A DNA stretch of 64,000 nucleotides, taken from NCBI GenBank assembly GCA_028023455.1, contig JAQFVV010000143.1, positions 2,394,001-2,458,000 on the forward strand, given 5' to 3'. Below the pieces are notes generated by a model. It was given only the letters and a program-made list of their open reading frames with translations, did no database searches and was not told the DNA's origin. Within the stretch, counting starts at the first letter, position 1, and every line of letters begins with the position of its first letter. Source of the DNA: Epiperipatus broadwayi. Taxonomy: Eukaryota > Onychophora > Udeonychophora > Euonychophora > Peripatidae. A program made the position numbers and the translations under genes. Of this stretch, positions 23,433-36,811 are shown piece after piece.

Positions 23433-26400
23433 TTTTTTTTTAATAGCAAAAATATTCTTTCCAATATATATATTTTCTATTCATTTTATTTATTATCTAT
23501 GATAACTTCTCTTAAACATTATAATCTTTAACTTCATCATCATCAGTCGTTTTTTAATTCAACTTTCATATACAGATAATTCTAATTCCATTAATATTTT
23601 TGTCATAGATCTTTGTATTTTTTTTAGTTTAAGTGCTAATCAACGAATGCCAATTTGTTAAATTTTGATCCAATCTTAGCTTTTATAAATATTTTAACAT
23701 TTGAAATCCCTAAACAATGTTATAGGGTTAATAGATAAGAAAATCAACACTACTGTCTATCATCCCAACTAGATTAAATATTCAATGATCAATGAATGGG
23801 TGTGAAATTCCATTCCTATTAAGATTTAAAATAGAACCAATAGTATACTCTCTTTAAAAAAAGTGGTCCTATAAAATATCAAAGTGAAATCTCATTATAG
23901 AACTAAAGTAAAGATTAACCAAAAATGAAATGTGCAAAGGACATGAGATTATAAGAAAAGATCCTAAGGATATCTGTCATAGATGAATTGAAAGGATATA
24001 AATGCTGAACATAAACAAATAAAAAAAACTATATTTCTTTTAAGTACATAAATTGTAATAAACTATATAAATAAATGCCTCATTTAAGTACATAAAATAA
24101 AAAGCAGTATTGCATGTAAGTTCAACAGATAATTTCAAGCCTAGAATGGTTTTATTTTTTAGATACATTCAGAATTATTTCAGAAACAGTTAAAAAGAGA
24201 GGCAATGACAACAATCTTAAAGTCAAGAAAAAAAAAAGTGTTTTTTAACTGTATTACAAACTAGTATATGCAATTACCCCCACCCCAATTTTTCATATAA
24301 AGTTTAATAACATGAAAGGCTAAAACTTTTGACTGAAGCATCTTAAAAATGCTTATATGACAACCAATCAGATGTAATAATGATTGCATAGGAAACTCTC
24401 AAGTCAAAACAGAAGGCAGAGATTTTACAAGAAAAAGATGGTTCTCACCTTCTTCTCTATTTAAATTTATATATAAATAAGTCAGTCTTAAGCATTTTGA
24501 AATGAGAGTGTGAAGCTTTAAACACCTTCACATTTAATTCACTAAATACTATATATAAATAAACAACATGAAATCTTTCGATTTATTACAAAATAATTTT
24601 CAAATCCAATGAATCGATAGTAACTTTTCTTTCGATGTCTGATGGAACCAAATTCTTTGAAATGTACTTCTAAATAAAGGAAACCATCTTAATCATCAAT
24701 TGTTAAAACTCAAACTTTATTGTAACATCAAAATCAGTATTCCCTTGAATAAGACTATATAGTCGTTTATAGAGGATGTAGGATGTTTTGATTTTCTTTA
24801 TCTATATCTACAGAATCAGCACTGGAATAATCTTTTAATTTTTTAAAGTTCTTTTAAAATTTTTCATACAAATATAAAAAATCCATAATTTTAACACACA
24901 AACACAAAAGCTTCTGAATAATATTAATTAAAATCCTTTTTTAATGTAAAATTTAAATATTGTAGGTATAAAAACAATCACTTCATAAACATATATCTCA
25001 ATGTTTACAAGTTAAATTCATTTTGTTATACAAATATAACCTTGATTATTAAACAATAACATGAATTTTAATTGATACAATACCCCCCCCCCAGTAAAAT
25101 CTGGCATTTACTTTGTCATTCCATTCAATTTTAATATTAACAAATTCATTAAAACATTCACTTTTACATGTTTTATTTTGACTTGTCAAAAAGAAAAAAA
25201 TCAAAGATATAATCACTAATCTCTGAATCAAATGACATATTTTAAAAATCTGTTTAATTAAAAGATAAAATAGTTAATATGCAGTAATAATTTTATTATA
25301 CTTATCTTTTTTTTCCTAAATATTTTTTTTTGTATTCATACTTTCTACAACTTCCTATAATAAAATCTTTCAGCATTTGTACTAATAATAAACAATAACT
25401 TTGAAAATTTATGAGATGAAAGACATTTTAAAAAAAAGAAGAATTAATGTTTTGAAAAATAACAAGATATTATATTGCAAACAATTTTATTTGAAGTTCT
25501 AAAACTACATTTTTTAATTATTATTATTACAGATGCATATACATTCAAAGTTGAATCAAAGAATAAAATAAATTATTTTGGTATCACACTTGATTTTAAT
25601 TCATTTACAGAAGCATCCTATAAACCAGAGACCACCTGATGTTTTTTAATAATTAGTATTAACTATTACTTACTTCAAATTAAATAGTTAAAACTTTTTT
25701 TAAAAAAAAAAAAACTTCTATAGAAAAAATTTCTGACCAACATATTAGTTTAATGCTTAAATTGAATCAATTTTATCTATATACAAAACTAAACTGGAAC
25801 TAATTATAGAATAAGATGGCATAGAGAAAGAATAGCACAATCAATTATTTTTTTAAGAAGCCTTTCAGAAAGCTTATGAAATTTTAAATTGCAATTTTAC
25901 ATTTTATATTAAAACCAAAATTAATAAAATATATGCAAGCATGCACAAATTTTAAATGATGAAGAATAAACACTTAAAATATGACTTGTAGAATAAGATT
26001 GCTACTATTATACAGATATTATTCAAGAGTAATAGATATTTTGAAGAGAAAAGATATGTTACATTAAAAGTAAAAAATATTATTGAAAAAAAAAAAAAAC
26101 TTTTTAAAATTAAAGGTTGTCCTACAGAGAAGGTAGATAGAGATGTAAATCATGTATGTTGTATACTTCCTGTTTTTTTAATATTTATTTAGAAGAGATA
26201 TCTAATGAATGTTGTTTACATAAGACTTTTAAATTAGCACATTGAAGTAAAAGATTTCATTATATTATATTTTCTGATATATATATATATTTTGCAAAGA
26301 AAAAAATGTTAAATAAGATTAATAAAATTTGTATATATATAAAAAAAATGAATGAAAACAAATGAAATTGAAATTAAAGCAATATAGTGAAATGTATAAA

Positions 26401-27825
26401 CAATTAAGATTTTTTATTTTAATATTTTTATCATTCTAAAAACAATATAAAGTTAAATTTATAAAGTAGCTTAACTGGTAATTAAACATATAACAAAGCA
26501 ATATAAATGAGAACTGCAATGGCAAAAAATATTTATTAGATATATTTTTAATAAGATAAGAAGAGGTTATGTTGTTGCTCAAAGAAATTAAATCTGAAAT
26601 GTTTAAATGCATTCGGGAGGGGGGGGGGGGTATTGCTTTATTTATAGAGACTGAACAATTAAAAAAAAAAATAAAAATTCAAAATGCATGAGAGATATGG
26701 ATTCAAAAAAAGAATACAAAGAAGTTGGAAAAATAAGATTGGAAATATAAATGTATTCTAAATAGATGAGATTATTTATCAGTGGAATCAAAAAATAAAT
26801 TGAATTAACACTTGCTTAGATAAAAAGGAATTACAAGAATATGTTGGAATGGACTGTGGGAAAAAAAAGTCAACAATCTTAAAAAAGTAAATGATTATGA
26901 ATATTTGAGGAATACAAGAAAATCAATATGGAATAAAAACAGAGTTCACAAAATGATATACTGTAACATTAATAACAAAAATTATATTAAGCATTATCTA
27001 ATTTCTTTTATCTTTTGTTTGTTATTAGAAACAACATGAAAATTTTAAGGGAAATGCTTAATGCCATTGTCACATATATATACTAGTAAATATTCTTTTG
27101 GCTGAACAGTTAGCTATTACATGAACTTTCATTTTTTTGGTGTACTCCAAAACTTTTATAAAATTCCATTAAATAAAAAAAAAAAAATTGCCAACAAGTG
27201 ATATATCAGTACTATTGTGATTTCAGTTTTATCTCATGAATCATCATAAAATATAGCTAAACATATAAACAAAATAATTGGACAATTTTTGAAAGGAAAA
27301 AAAATTTTTTTTTAGAATCAAGTTTAAGTAAGCAATATTCTTTCTGCAAAACAATCTATATTGGTCTACCTAACTAATGACATTTTTATATAAATATAAT
27401 AAATTGAGCTGCATCACTTTATATATATGTAACAATCTTGTTTAAGTTTGATTATAATATTACATATTTTATATATTTGATTTTTCATAAGTGGGATTTG
27501 GCTGTTGGACGAAAGTTTAGGATTTATTATTTATTAAATAAATAAGTTCTAATTGCAATAATTAAAAATTAAATAAAAAAATCCTGACATGAAGTATAAT
27601 GTTGAAATATTAATTGTCACTATAAAGAAATTCAGTTTATTATTTGAAATTTTAGAAATCAAATTTATTAGTTTTTTTTTTTTATTCGAACAATTGTGTA
27701 AAATTTTGATTAAATTCCAACATATTGTTACAGTAAACAGATATATAATATTGTAATGGTCATATTTGTATATTCACACAACAAAATCCAGAATTTTGGC
27801 AAATTATCCCAAATCTTGAGGAGAG
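23433..27825. other. AT-rich DNA without recognised genes
   Basis: About 4.4 kb with no supported gene. It holds a 10-base C run (25083-25092) and a 12-base G run (26619-26630). The 60-codon minus-strand frame at 25049-25231 spans the C run and is not credible. Confidence 0.5.
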
Positions 27826-27829
27826 TTTG

Positions 27830-29020
27830 AGACTCCGAATGCGATCATACCTTAGTTTCTTCACCCACGCTTCATGATTAACTACCTATAAATGACATAC
27901 ATGAGGTTACACTTGGACTCTTTTAATTCACGTTCCAGCAGTAGCAAAGGGTGGAGTATGAGATTCAAAGAAATATAATGAAATTAATGCTAATTTATCT
28001 AAGACCTACACCTATGGCTGTTAGATAATGCCCATATATAACTTAACTAATATATAATTTTAAAAGTAAGACAACACACTCTAATACCTTTAATATAATT
28101 TAATCATAGCAAACTTATTTAATATCAATAATAATGACAAATAAGTGTTTTAGATATTCCATTCGCAGGTGGTATTGATGAGTAGGTGAATTACAAGTTC
28201 TCAACTTTGACTGCACTTTATCATTAAATTTTAACATTATTACAAATTAATAATTTGTCTATGGTCTATAATCATGCCTTAATTATGCTCTGCTATCCCT
28301 ACAAGATTTGCTAAGAGTTAAATCTTACAACAATCATAACATTAAATATAACTTATTTATTAATATTATATAATGAGCAATAAATGTGCTCCCTATGCAG
28401 ATTGTTTATATAAACTAGATCTGGAGTTCAGATCAATGAACTGAATAATATAAAGGTGTAGTTCAGATCAATGAACTGAATAATATAAAGGAGAAACTGG
28501 TGATTTGCAGCGTAGCTTCCGAGAATATGGCACTACATAAATTAAATAAGGGTTGTGGCTTGAATGTGCAATTACTCATGAGATTCAGTACCAAGTACTC
28601 GGTTCCCATGGATCATATGACTTACTATCCTAAAATATAAGAACATTTAGTTCAGGTGATCAGAGCAGCTTAATATATGGTTCTGGACTCGCGTGTTCCA
28701 GTTCTAAAAAAAAGCTGTCCGAACTAAGAATAATAGGATGGCCCTTAAAACCAAAGCCTTATTTAATAAGTATATATATAGAAAAGCATATAGCATGTAT
28801 GTGCTTCATAAGGACACATTTGTAATGCTTTCCAAATATTAAAATTAATAAAGCGCTAAATCTATAGTTTCGATCTGTGAAACTACTATACACCCATTTG
28901 TAAATTAGCATACTTAAAACATGCTAAAAAGGGTTAATTAAAATGATCTAGTTTATTAATAAAATCTATATAGTTTATGATAAATATTTGAAAACCAAGC
29001 ACTCTTCACAAACCTGAAGT
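27830..29020. repeat. Old dispersed repeat, second copy (part 1)
   Basis: This is the counterpart of 11155-12320. The same ordered short blocks occur, including CCAGCAGT, ACACCTATGGCT, ACTCGGTT, GAACATTTAGTTCAGGT and CAGTTCTAAAA. The copy may resume after the 880-bp foldback (about 29906-30800 against 12470-13240), where similarity is weaker. No protein was recognised. Confidence 0.45.
28425..28490. repeat. 35-bp tandem duplication
   Basis: AGTTCAGATCAATGAACTGAATAATATAAAGG is present twice in direct succession (28425-28459 and from 28460) without differences in the shared part, so the duplication is recent. Each unit carries a small inverted repeat, GTTCA...TGAAC. Confidence 0.8.
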
Positions 29021-29022
29021 TT

Positions 29023-29903
29023 AATTGTAAATATAGGGAATTTGAACTCAGACTTTCAAGCACCCACCAATTATATACACTATCTTATACAATTCATACA
29101 CATGACCACACACATGTATAAAAGGCAAATAATCACCAATATACATATTTCATGTTAAATCAGCACTCATCAGTTGGTCCAGATTATCATCTCCCACACA
29201 TATATATAATCAGTACTCAGTTTACATTAAGATTGCAAATCTTCACACTTTAATGGACAGGCTTCAATCTACCACAACTTTTCAGCCAACCATATCATTG
29301 AAAATCTGATAATGGAAAGTAAAATCCCATGCTGATGCCAATATTATTGCTAAGCCCATGTTGACCTGAAGTCACTCTGGCCCCTCATGTATAGGACCTT
29401 ATCCATGTAAATAAATAGAAGAGGGATGGGCAGGATAAAAGCTTATATGTGCCTGGTTTTCAAATATTTACATATAAGCTTGTATCCTGCCCACCCCTCT
29501 TCCATGTATTTAAATGGATAAGGTCCTATACATGAGGGGTCAGAGTGACTTCAGGTCAACATGGGCTTGGCAATAATGTTGGCATCAGTATGGGATTTAG
29601 CTTTCCATCATCAGATTTTCAATGATATGAATGGCTGAAAAGTTGGAGAAGATTGAAGCCTGTCCATTAAAGTGTGAAGATTTGCTTGCTATCTTAATAT
29701 AAACTGAGCACTGATTACATATATATGTGTGGGAAATGATAATCTGGACCAAGTGATGAGTGCTGGTTTAGCATGAAATACATATATTGATGATTATTTA
29801 TCTTTTCTACCTGTGTGTGGTCATGTGTATCAGTTGTATGAGATAGTGTGGATAGTTGGTGGATGCTTGAAAGTCTGAGTTCAAATCCCCTACATTTATA
29901 GTT
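29023..29903. mobile_element. About 880-bp foldback element with arms of about 430 bp
   Basis: The left arm (29023-29450) and right arm (29470-29903) are reverse complements with a modest number of differences, around a 19-bp loop. The outer ends read GGGAATTTGAACTCAGACTTTCAAGC and its complement, which resembles the B-box/T-arm part of a tRNA (GTTCAAATCC). Diverged pieces of one arm occur at 10905-11075 and 13970-14200, so this is a repeat family and not a one-off palindrome. There is no open frame of note. RNA read through the element would fold into a very long hairpin. Confidence 0.85.
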
Positions 29904-29905
29904 TA

Positions 29906-32800
29906 TAAATAAACTAAGAAGAAGTAAAACAGATTTGGGACATAAACTAGTTACTTATAATATGCTTCAAAATATTGCTATTACATACCTAAACATAATC
30001 ATTTAACATGCAAACCTGAATTACAATAAGCTAAAACATAATAGCTTAACTAACATAAATAAAAGTAGGTTTTCAGATTGGAGATTTATGTGTGTGCTAA
30101 AAAGCAACAAATTACCTACTCAAGAGTGTCTAATTGTCTCTTCCTCCTTTGATAATCTAACCGATCTCCGCTCTTAAGGCATAGCACAAATTAATGAATA
30201 CCTTGTAATAAAATATAGGCATAAGCATAGATGAGAATAGATAGAGTAATAAGTGGATACAGTTATTATCTTTACGGAAGTTTAATTCAGAAATTTACTT
30301 AACTTTAGATTAGACACGATTTTGCAAATTAACTTTATTAACTTAACTTTATATTTACTAGTTATAGAGTTGGAAGTGAATTTATTTTATAGAGTTTACT
30401 ATTAAGAGTAATTTAATTTAGAGTTAGTGCATATTCATTATATAAAATAGTTAGCTTTAAGAATCATTTTAAGATTGATTTAGAGTTTTAGTTTAAAAAT
30501 TCTGCAGAGAGTTTGTTACCGATCTTCTGGCTGTGATGGCTTGTATGGCGTGACATGAACATTCACTAATGGGCTGGTTCATCTGTTACCCTTTCCGGCA
30601 GGCTATGATTCTGTCTCCTTCCATTTCCATAGACTTCTCTCCTGTGTGGAAGAAGGCAATTGGGTGCTTTCTAGCCTCTGACATTCATTGTAAATTTTGA
30701 CATTATACCTGGCTGCAATTGATTTATAAAGTTGACAAGAGTGAAAGCTTCTTTTAAATTAAAACTGGGGTTTTTATACCAACTCTTTCTCGCCCCCTCC
30801 TCATAAGCCATTAAGTTGTTTACGATTTTTAGTTGTTTTAATAACTCTAATAAATTTTGGTAAACATAAAAGATCCAGCTGGGGCTATTGACAAGTAGTG
30901 CCAGTCCAATGATTTTGTCTTTGTTTTTAAACGTTATTTTTAAATCATCTTTGAAATTTTGGCTCTCAGTTTACAAACTAATGGATGTATTTCTAAGAAA
31001 CTGATAAACTTTTTCTTCTCTTTTTTAAAAAAGATTTAAAGTTCTGTCAACATTCTACTATATGTATAACATGATCATTCCTGGACTTGGAATTTATATC
31101 CAAAAGTCAGGAAATTTATGTACTGAAGCAGATAATCTGAAGCTCAGATTATGCTTCACGAGTATCAATAATCATTGTACCATCTAACCGGGTTCAAAGT
31201 CTAACTCTCTGTGCTTGTACACATACTCGCTATTGAGTTATAATTTTTTTTTCACTTCAATATTAATCCTGTTTTGAATATAAATAAATTAATGATTTGG
31301 GAAAGAAAATGAATCACTAGTCGTGGACATGCAACAAGAGATAGATTTAAATCAAAATATCTACACATTTTATTGTACTAATAATGTTATATAAATTAAT
31401 TGGGAAATATGTATTTAAAATTTATATATTTTATTCATCATGGCGGCACAAGATAACGCAATCAGGTTGAAAATTAGCTATTGTATCAAAATTATATATC
31501 ACTTCAGGCCATAAGTTCGAAGTGCATTGCAACATTCCAAGGAATCGTATAAATAGTGCGAAAATTGGATTAATAAGGATTCATTAATCAAAAAATCAAA
31601 AATTGGATTCAGTCATTAATCAAAATCTGAGAGTGCTTGTTTTAGCTTGTCCTAAATTATTCTTTTGGCTTTTCAATTTTTTTGTTTGATTTCACGCTGC
31701 TCGTTACCATAGACATGACCAAGGAGTAAACCATCGCGCCTTTCCAAGGCCGTTCCTGAGCCACTCTCTATAGAAATGCTTCTCAAATTTAAATAAAACC
31801 TTGAACTATTTAACTGTGCCTTGAACTTCAGCTGGAAAAGCATACTACCTGCCGTTAATTTCAAACTATATCAAAAATAATGAACTGTTATACCAGCATG
31901 GACTCAAGAAAGTATTACGAAGGTAATAATGCCGCCTCACCTTTACCTTCTATATCTTATGTATATTCATTGTAACTAAAATTTAATGTAAACTAACATT
32001 CTCATAAAAGTAACTTACCTATGTAGTAATCTTTAATCCATTTTCAATGATTCTTTATAAAACTAATCATATAATTCTCTATTAGCCTCGAAAAATTCTT
32101 ATTTTAAAATAGTGTGGCATTTATTTTCTATATTTCTTTTTATTTCGTTCAAATAATATGCCATTAATTTATATCCCAACTCTGCAAATGTGTTTAAATT
32201 TAGCTAAGTCTCCTGTTATTTAAAAAGAAGAAGTGTCATTTAATTAATTAACCTGTTTATTATAAAGTTGTATATTTGCCGGGTTGGAAAGTTTTAAAAT
32301 GTTATTTTTCTTCATATATTATTATTGCAGTTGGTGGAGGGAGAAAACATTTTCCAAATTAATAAAAAAAAAAAGTAAATGATTTAAGATCGCAGATTTG
32401 GGGAAATTAAAAAGTAAAGATTATATATATATGTTTCATATGTCCTTTTAAGTTTAAAAATTGCCTAAATATTCTCAGCCAGGTAATTAAATGAAGGTTA
32501 TTAAAATTTTGTTTATCACTTTGTGTCCAATCCTAAAATAATGTTAAAATTAAAGTTAGATGGTATAGGGTGGGGGAAAATTGAGTTGTATATTTTAAAT
32601 TTATTAAGAAAGAAAACTAGTAAAACGAGAAATCTATCTTATATTTCAAAATACGTATCATAATGTTCGTTATCTTTAAATAAGTCAGCTTAAATAATTT
32701 GATCATACCGTAAAAAAAGAGAATGAATAATACCTTGGGTTAACTTTAAGCACTAGAAATAATTGTTATATTTATATTGTCCAAGTGTTGCTAATGTCGG
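29906..32800. other. Mostly non-coding DNA with mixed-composition islands
   Basis: About 30530-30760 and 31670-31870 are richer in G+C than the surroundings. A 63-codon minus-strand frame at 31673-31864 has ordinary codon variety but no motif I recognise. It could be an exon or a repeat remnant, and I cannot support either. The rest is AT-rich. Confidence 0.35.
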
Positions 32801-34500
32801 TCTACCTCTTAATTGTGTGCTATTTGTCCAAAGTAGGCATCGGGAAAGACCCGAGCCACTCATTCATCGCTTCCAATCCGTGATAGGGGAATAGACCCTG
32901 GACCTTGGGCCTGATTAATAATGGGATTTTTGCACCATCAGTGCGACCCCATTCAGGCTGAATATTTCTTCTTTCCAGTGACTGATCATAAATTTGGAGT
33001 GTGGCAAGTCAGTCTCATATAATGCGAAACAAAAAAATCGCACTTCCATTCGCTACTCTCATAAGTACACCATCGTATCTCGTAAATAAATTTCGTTAAT
33101 ATAAAAACAGCCCACACATTAGCACCGCCATTACCTTATCTTATTCTTTCTTTATTAACCCTGCCTAGATAATTCCGTAGTTTAACATTGTGATCACTTG
33201 TGCTGAAATATCAATGGTTATTGCTGAATGTTATATTTAAGTCTATAAACTAATATGCTAGTATCCGAGTCTGGATAATTAAAATGCTCAGTATACCCTT
33301 CCCTTACGCTCCATCTGAAATATAAAATCTTTCTTGAGGTAGAATGTCCTAACGCAATAAATTAATTGTGTATGTAAAATGTTTATAATCTATTCCCCAG
33401 GTTAAATTATTGTTCATAAAACATATATATTTACTTGTAACATTAGGCTGATAATAAATAACATACTATTAAATTACTGTAATCCCCTTTTTCTCCAATA
33501 ATGCAATAATAAAGAATTAGTGGCATACCAATGAAACCGCACTATTCATAAATGTATTTGATGAAATGGTATCTGTTTAAATATACGTATAAAACCGCAC
33601 TGTTAATGTATTGAATACAATTATATCTGTTTAAATATACATATCAGACCATCCTGTAAATAAATGTATTTAAAGAATATAATATACTTGTTTTTAATGT
33701 ACGAAAAATGTAAATGTTATAATGCGAGACTAGTATTAATATTTAAATGTAATATATATTTATTAACACATAATATGCGTTTTATTAAATATATTTAAAA
33801 TCTTATTCTGGAGTCATTGACTATACTATTGATTATGCTTTCCCACACACAAGTATCTATGCACATTAGGTTTATACGTACCCCGAAGACATAATTTATT
33901 ATCAATAACTATTATATAGATCTGGCCAGTTGCCTAATTAGAGTCTTTTTGTTTTATCGCTGAGCTGCCAGCCGGAAATAATTAAATATGACTTGTATCA
34001 TCAATATTGCTAATCATAAGTAAAGAGACCTAGGTTTGAACCTGTAGGGCAGAGTTAGAGTGTGTCCCTGACTTATGTATCTTGTACATAATCTGACTCA
34101 AGGTACTCAGGCTAGAATTCCAGATCTGGTTGTATGAGTTATGCAAACTGACTGGTACAGTATGGAATTAATAATAAATCATAATTAAAATAAGTTAAAC
34201 ATTTGTTTCTAAAGTCTATTATATTACGGCTTCCCTTGCATATATTTAGGTGCTCCTCTACACATACAGCCATGTTTACACAACTTACTTAATTTGTTAA
34301 TTTTAAAACCTAGAACTGCATATACGTTAAAATTATATGCATGCAGATATCATTAGCTAATTAATATATGCCACATCCATACACGCACATACTCGTTAAT
34401 CACTTATTACATACAAATCTATAATCTATTTTAAACAACAAACGCGTACTTGGATAAGTTTAAATCCAGAAAATATATTACTATAGAATATAGTAGGTGA
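32801..34500. other. Non-coding DNA with a GC-richer island
   Basis: About 32830-32960 contains a small hairpin (CGGGAAAGACCCG) within a GC-rich block. About 34020-34130 is a second mixed-composition block. No gene family was recognised in either. Confidence 0.35.
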
Positions 34501-34979
34501 AACAGGATGTTTGCCAAAATAATATCATTTCAATATAAAATGATAAAAAAAAATGTTAACATTAAAAGAATGAATGATATCCTGTAATATGGCACAAAAA
34601 AGATGTAAGATTATATAAGGAAACATAACTATGAAGTGGCAATTAAAGTTATAAAAGAGAAAAAAAATCATATAAATATAAAACATTTTGGCTTTGAAAA
34701 TAGATTTATTTTGGTAATAAGAATATAGTACTATTAGAGAAGTAATGATATTATAAAAATGTGAATTTTTTTTTTGTACAGAATTATAGTAATAAAGAGA
34801 AAAAATAAGTATTCCCTATAATTACATCTTTTGAAATTTCAAGATGTGCAATAAAATCAAAAAACAATGAAAAAATTCTTGAAAATGACAGAAATATTAT
34901 AGCTATTTTACAAAGAAACAGGTTAAGAAATGGAAAAATTGTTAGTAAAAATATATCAAATGTTTTTATAAATGAAAGA

Positions 34980-36210
34980 ATTCAACAGTGATATTAATAT
35001 TTAACAAAGGTGATTTATGAGATATTTATTTTATATAGCGCTGTTTTTATAAGCTATAATAGTAATAATCAGCCATTAAGCTAATGCACATGCGCTTTGT
35101 GGATTTTTAGTTATAAATGAATACTCTCATTTCCAAACACAAGATAAAGTCTTTGTGAAAAGATAGAATGAATCATCTATCCTTTCACTCAAACGTTTAT
35201 GTATGGGAAAATCTTAGGCATTTGGCGATCACTCTCATTCGCAAATGCTTAAGATTTTCCCATACATAAAAGTTTGAGTTGAAAGGATAGATGATTCATT
35301 TTTATCTTTTCACAAAGATTTTATCTTGTGTTTAGAAGTGAGAGTATTCGTTTATAGTTAAAAATCCACAAAGTGCATGTACATTAGCTTAATGGCTGAT
35401 TATTACTATTAAAGATGATTTATATAAAATAAAAAAGGATAGAAATTACAGAATTTTTATCGTTTTAATCAGTTCTATACAATATCTTTTAAAATCATTA
35501 TATCTCAACTTCAAAGAACTTTGGGCTCAAAATAATAAAAAAACAAAAACAGTCTGGACTTAAAAGTTGTTACAGTACATTCAATTAAATATTAAAAGAA
35601 CTTGTAAAAAAAATCAATTAGTTTGAGTTATTATTTTGCTTTGTATTTAAAGATTATGAAAAATTATTTGACTGTATATGCATTTAAGAAGTGATCATTA
35701 TGGAGTATCAATGAATAGTTACATTTTCAAATTGTGAAGAATATTCATCAAAATACACCAGCAATATTTAGAATTACATGATTACATTAAAGAGATTAAC
35801 ACTGATATGTGTACGATAATGTGATTTCATCTCTTCAAAACCTTTTAAAACAGTTTTAAAAGTACTTTGAGAATAAAGGAATAAAAATAAATAGATAAAA
35901 TGAATCAACTAGTTTCGCAAATGATGTGATTGTTTACACAAATAATATTTCAGAAAATGTTATGATAGTTATTAAATGAAAGCAAGATAAGCTAAAAAGA
36001 CTAAATTAATGTTCAATGGTTTTCAAAAAAAAAAAATTGAATTAGAAAAAGTTAATGTGTAAATACCTTAGCCAGAATTATTAATACAGATGGAATATTA
36101 TTAACGGAATTAAGAGACTAAAATTGACTTGGATTAGACATCTCTAGAAAAAATGACATTAGATAGATAAACTAAAGTCTTAAACAGGACTTCAAAAGAT
36201 TGTAAAAGGC
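34980..36210 (+). pseudogene. RTE-like LINE reverse transcriptase, degenerate and interrupted
   Basis: The remains of a non-LTR reverse transcriptase are visible in order. A piece ending LIFNKGDL (about 35005-35025) corresponds to the 'ILI-KKGD' motif. After an inserted foldback element, KKDRNYRIF follows (about 35427), then FKDYEKLFDC (about 35645-35680, equal to the 'FIDYEKAFDS' box), SFANDVIVYTNN (about 35912-35950, equal to the 'FADD' active-site box) and a 3' block with INTDGILLTELR (about 36080-36120). Reverse transcriptases of this group copy element RNA at the target site. Many stops and frameshifts are present. The layout matches the two copies at 45-48 kb. Confidence 0.7.
35057..35411. 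mobile_element. 355-bp foldback MITE inserted in the RTE-like remnant
   Basis: Arms 35057-35227 and 35240-35411 are reverse complements over about 170 bp with few differences, around a 12-bp loop. The element separates the KKGD and NYRP parts of the surrounding reverse transcriptase, so it inserted after the LINE. No clear target duplication was found and there is no coding capacity. Confidence 0.85.
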
Positions 36211-36805
36211 TTAAAAAGAGATCACATATGACTGGATAAGAAAGTTTGTTGTAGTAAATCTGTATATTTTAGCTGCATTGTTGTAGTTTGAGAATGATAA
36301 TCTTATATGACAAAACTGTGAACCATCTTTAATCAAATCACCCCTTTGTGAGTAATTATGGGTAAGAAATTCAAAATATTCCAAATATTTTGAAAATGTT
36401 TGGATGAACATGGCATATAAAAGCTGCTCAATCTGTAGCAACAGGAGTAGAATCAATTATTTATTTTGATTCTTAAAATCTCTTTTAAAATTACTTGAAT
36501 AATAATCTATTAATTGAATAAACTCATCACAAATTCTTAATGATAAATAAGAAATATTCCAGCAACCATGAATTCCAATTTTTTCAATATGATTTCCTAG
36601 GAAAATATATTTCACCTGAATTTCTAATACTATTAAATAATTTCCATCATCTACTTATTCAAAATGTTCACCGTCTTCTCAGGCCTTGTTAACATAAGAA
36701 AATTATAAAATTGTATTTCTTATAAAACTATTTTCGAGTATTCACATTCAGTATCAAATATCTTAGAGAAATTGAAATACTTTTTTTGAATGAGTATACC
36801 AGTTA
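36211..36805. other. AT-rich DNA, possibly the 3' tail of the RTE-like remnant
   Basis: An 81-codon minus-strand frame here is antisense to the end of the LINE remnant and has no motif. No other feature was recognised. Confidence 0.4.
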
Positions 36806-36811
36806 ATTATA

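Noticed and set aside
31673-31864. Possible exon on the minus strand
   Set aside because: Codon variety is ordinary, but there is no recognisable motif and no convincing splice or neighbour context.
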